From Chrysochromulina parva (lineage: Eukaryota > Haptophyta > Prymnesiales > Chrysochromulinaceae), in assembly GCA_002887195.1 (NCBI GenBank), contig PJAB01001278.1:1-15768 (forward strand): a stretch of DNA of 15,768 nt, given 5' to 3'. Under the pieces are notes generated by a model. That model did no database searches and had not been told where the DNA came from. It worked only from the letters and a program-made list of their open reading frames with translations. Position numbers and translations under genes: made by a program. Below are positions 15,084 through 15,768 of the stretch, piece after piece. Position 1 is the first letter of the stretch; every line of letters starts with the position of its first letter.

Positions 15084-15768
15084 GAGTGCCTCGTGCTCAA
15101 TCCCCTCTTGCACGCAGCGTCCGATGGGTGTACCGTTTGGTCGGATCGACGACGATGATGAGGCGACGACGGCGGAGAAACAAACCCTCAACCAGCCCGA
15201 GGGTCCCTAGCCGCCGACAGGCCATCCATGCCATGCACGCGGGCCTCGCTACCTTGCGCATCGGACAGACGGCGCAGTCTTTTTGAGGAACCGCGCCTGG
15301 CACCTGGCTTCACATCGATGCGGATCAAGCCACACATCGTCACGGCCGCCGTACTATGTGCATAATCCGGATACGGACCGAGAACGGAAGAGCACTCTCT
15401 GATTCGGTAGCCATGCGCCTGGGCTGGGCCCCTGTGTGACACACTTTGCTGTCTTTGATTGTGGTGTATGTTTTGACATTTCAGGGTGCCGGGTGCTTCG
15501 TGGCGGTGGCGCCGTGCAAGTCGACCGTGGTGCAAGATGTATCGGATGCGTGTGTGGGCTGTGGCGCAGGCGGGCTGGTCGCATGTAGCGTGGACATGAG
15601 ATGAAAGTGAAGAAAGCAACTCCCTAAATAAGGAGAAGTTCAGCGATAACGTGGGAAAGAGTGACTACTTGAGTAGTAGTGAGTAACCTTAGACGTCGCA
15701 CGCGGAGTGCGCAGAGAGCTACAACAGGCGAGCAGCCCCCGACTCACACCTAAGGAGAAAAGCGCGCT
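15084..15768. other. 3' flank of transporter gene, no supported gene
   Basis: This is 685 bp after the transporter stop. Frames of 61-143 codons occur on both strands, but they overlap and show no family motif. A (GAC)n/(GAT)n-like stretch lies at about 15147-15175. Base composition becomes more AT-rich from about 15,440 onward, as in other intergenic parts of the window. I see no tRNA, repeat array or recognisable promoter. Confidence 0.5.

Noticed and set aside
15188..15619. 143-codon minus-strand frame near the right end
   Set aside because: Low-complexity His/Arg/Ser composition, overlapping frames on the same strand, and no family motif.
15664..15677. ACTACTTGAGTAGT inverted repeat as a possible terminator hairpin
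   Set aside because: A two-base loop and six-base stem without a T-run; in a eukaryotic context this is not evidence of termination.

Overview
The window looks like nuclear DNA of a GC-rich unicellular eukaryote, most likely an alga; a haptophyte- or pelagophyte-like organism is my best guess, at low confidence. The grounds are eukaryote-only families (V-ATPase subunit a, an MFSD5/MOT2-type transporter), Kozak-like start contexts, one clear spliceosomal intron, alanine-rich coiled-coil proteins, and a WD40 repeat of the near-identical type that is amplified in such algal genomes. No rRNA, tRNA, CRISPR array, virus or bacterial operon is visible.

Layout. 1-182 (-): the end of a WD40-repeat gene running off the left edge. 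183-1375: about 1.2 kb without a supported gene, holding diverged copies of a short dispersed repeat built around a TGTTAACAGTG core. 1376-2260 (-): a DUF3431-family protein. 2492-5176 (+): a complete, intron-free V-type H+-ATPase subunit a, divergent from the DUF3431 gene over about 230 bp. 5261-5410 (+): a 49-codon small ORF in the V-ATPase 3' flank. 5543-6445 (-): an unrecognised 300-aa protein. 6688-7719 (+): a phytanoyl-CoA dioxygenase-like Fe(II)/2-oxoglutarate enzyme. 7720-8686: no supported gene. 8687-10072 (-): a protein with a C-terminal J-domain and low-complexity repeats. 10181-13219 (-): a 1012-aa alanine-rich coiled-coil protein with three copies of a tryptophan motif. 13456-15083 (+): an MFSD5/MOT2-like major facilitator in two exons, whose intron carries a CCCTAGGCGCTCC repeat. 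15084-15768: no supported gene.

The genes are compactly packed, mostly intron-free, and arranged largely as divergent or convergent pairs. I see no shared pathway. The V-ATPase subunit and the transporter are both membrane-transport proteins, but nothing in the sequence ties them into one system. The most unusual points are: a six-cysteine insert in a luminal loop of the V-ATPase a subunit, plus a cysteine pair in the other large luminal loop; a dioxygenase whose apparent iron-binding motif reads His-Gly-Gly instead of His-x-Asp; the repeat family at the left; the small ORF behind the V-ATPase gene; and the triplicated tryptophan motif in the large coiled-coil protein. I do not see a convincing new multi-gene system.
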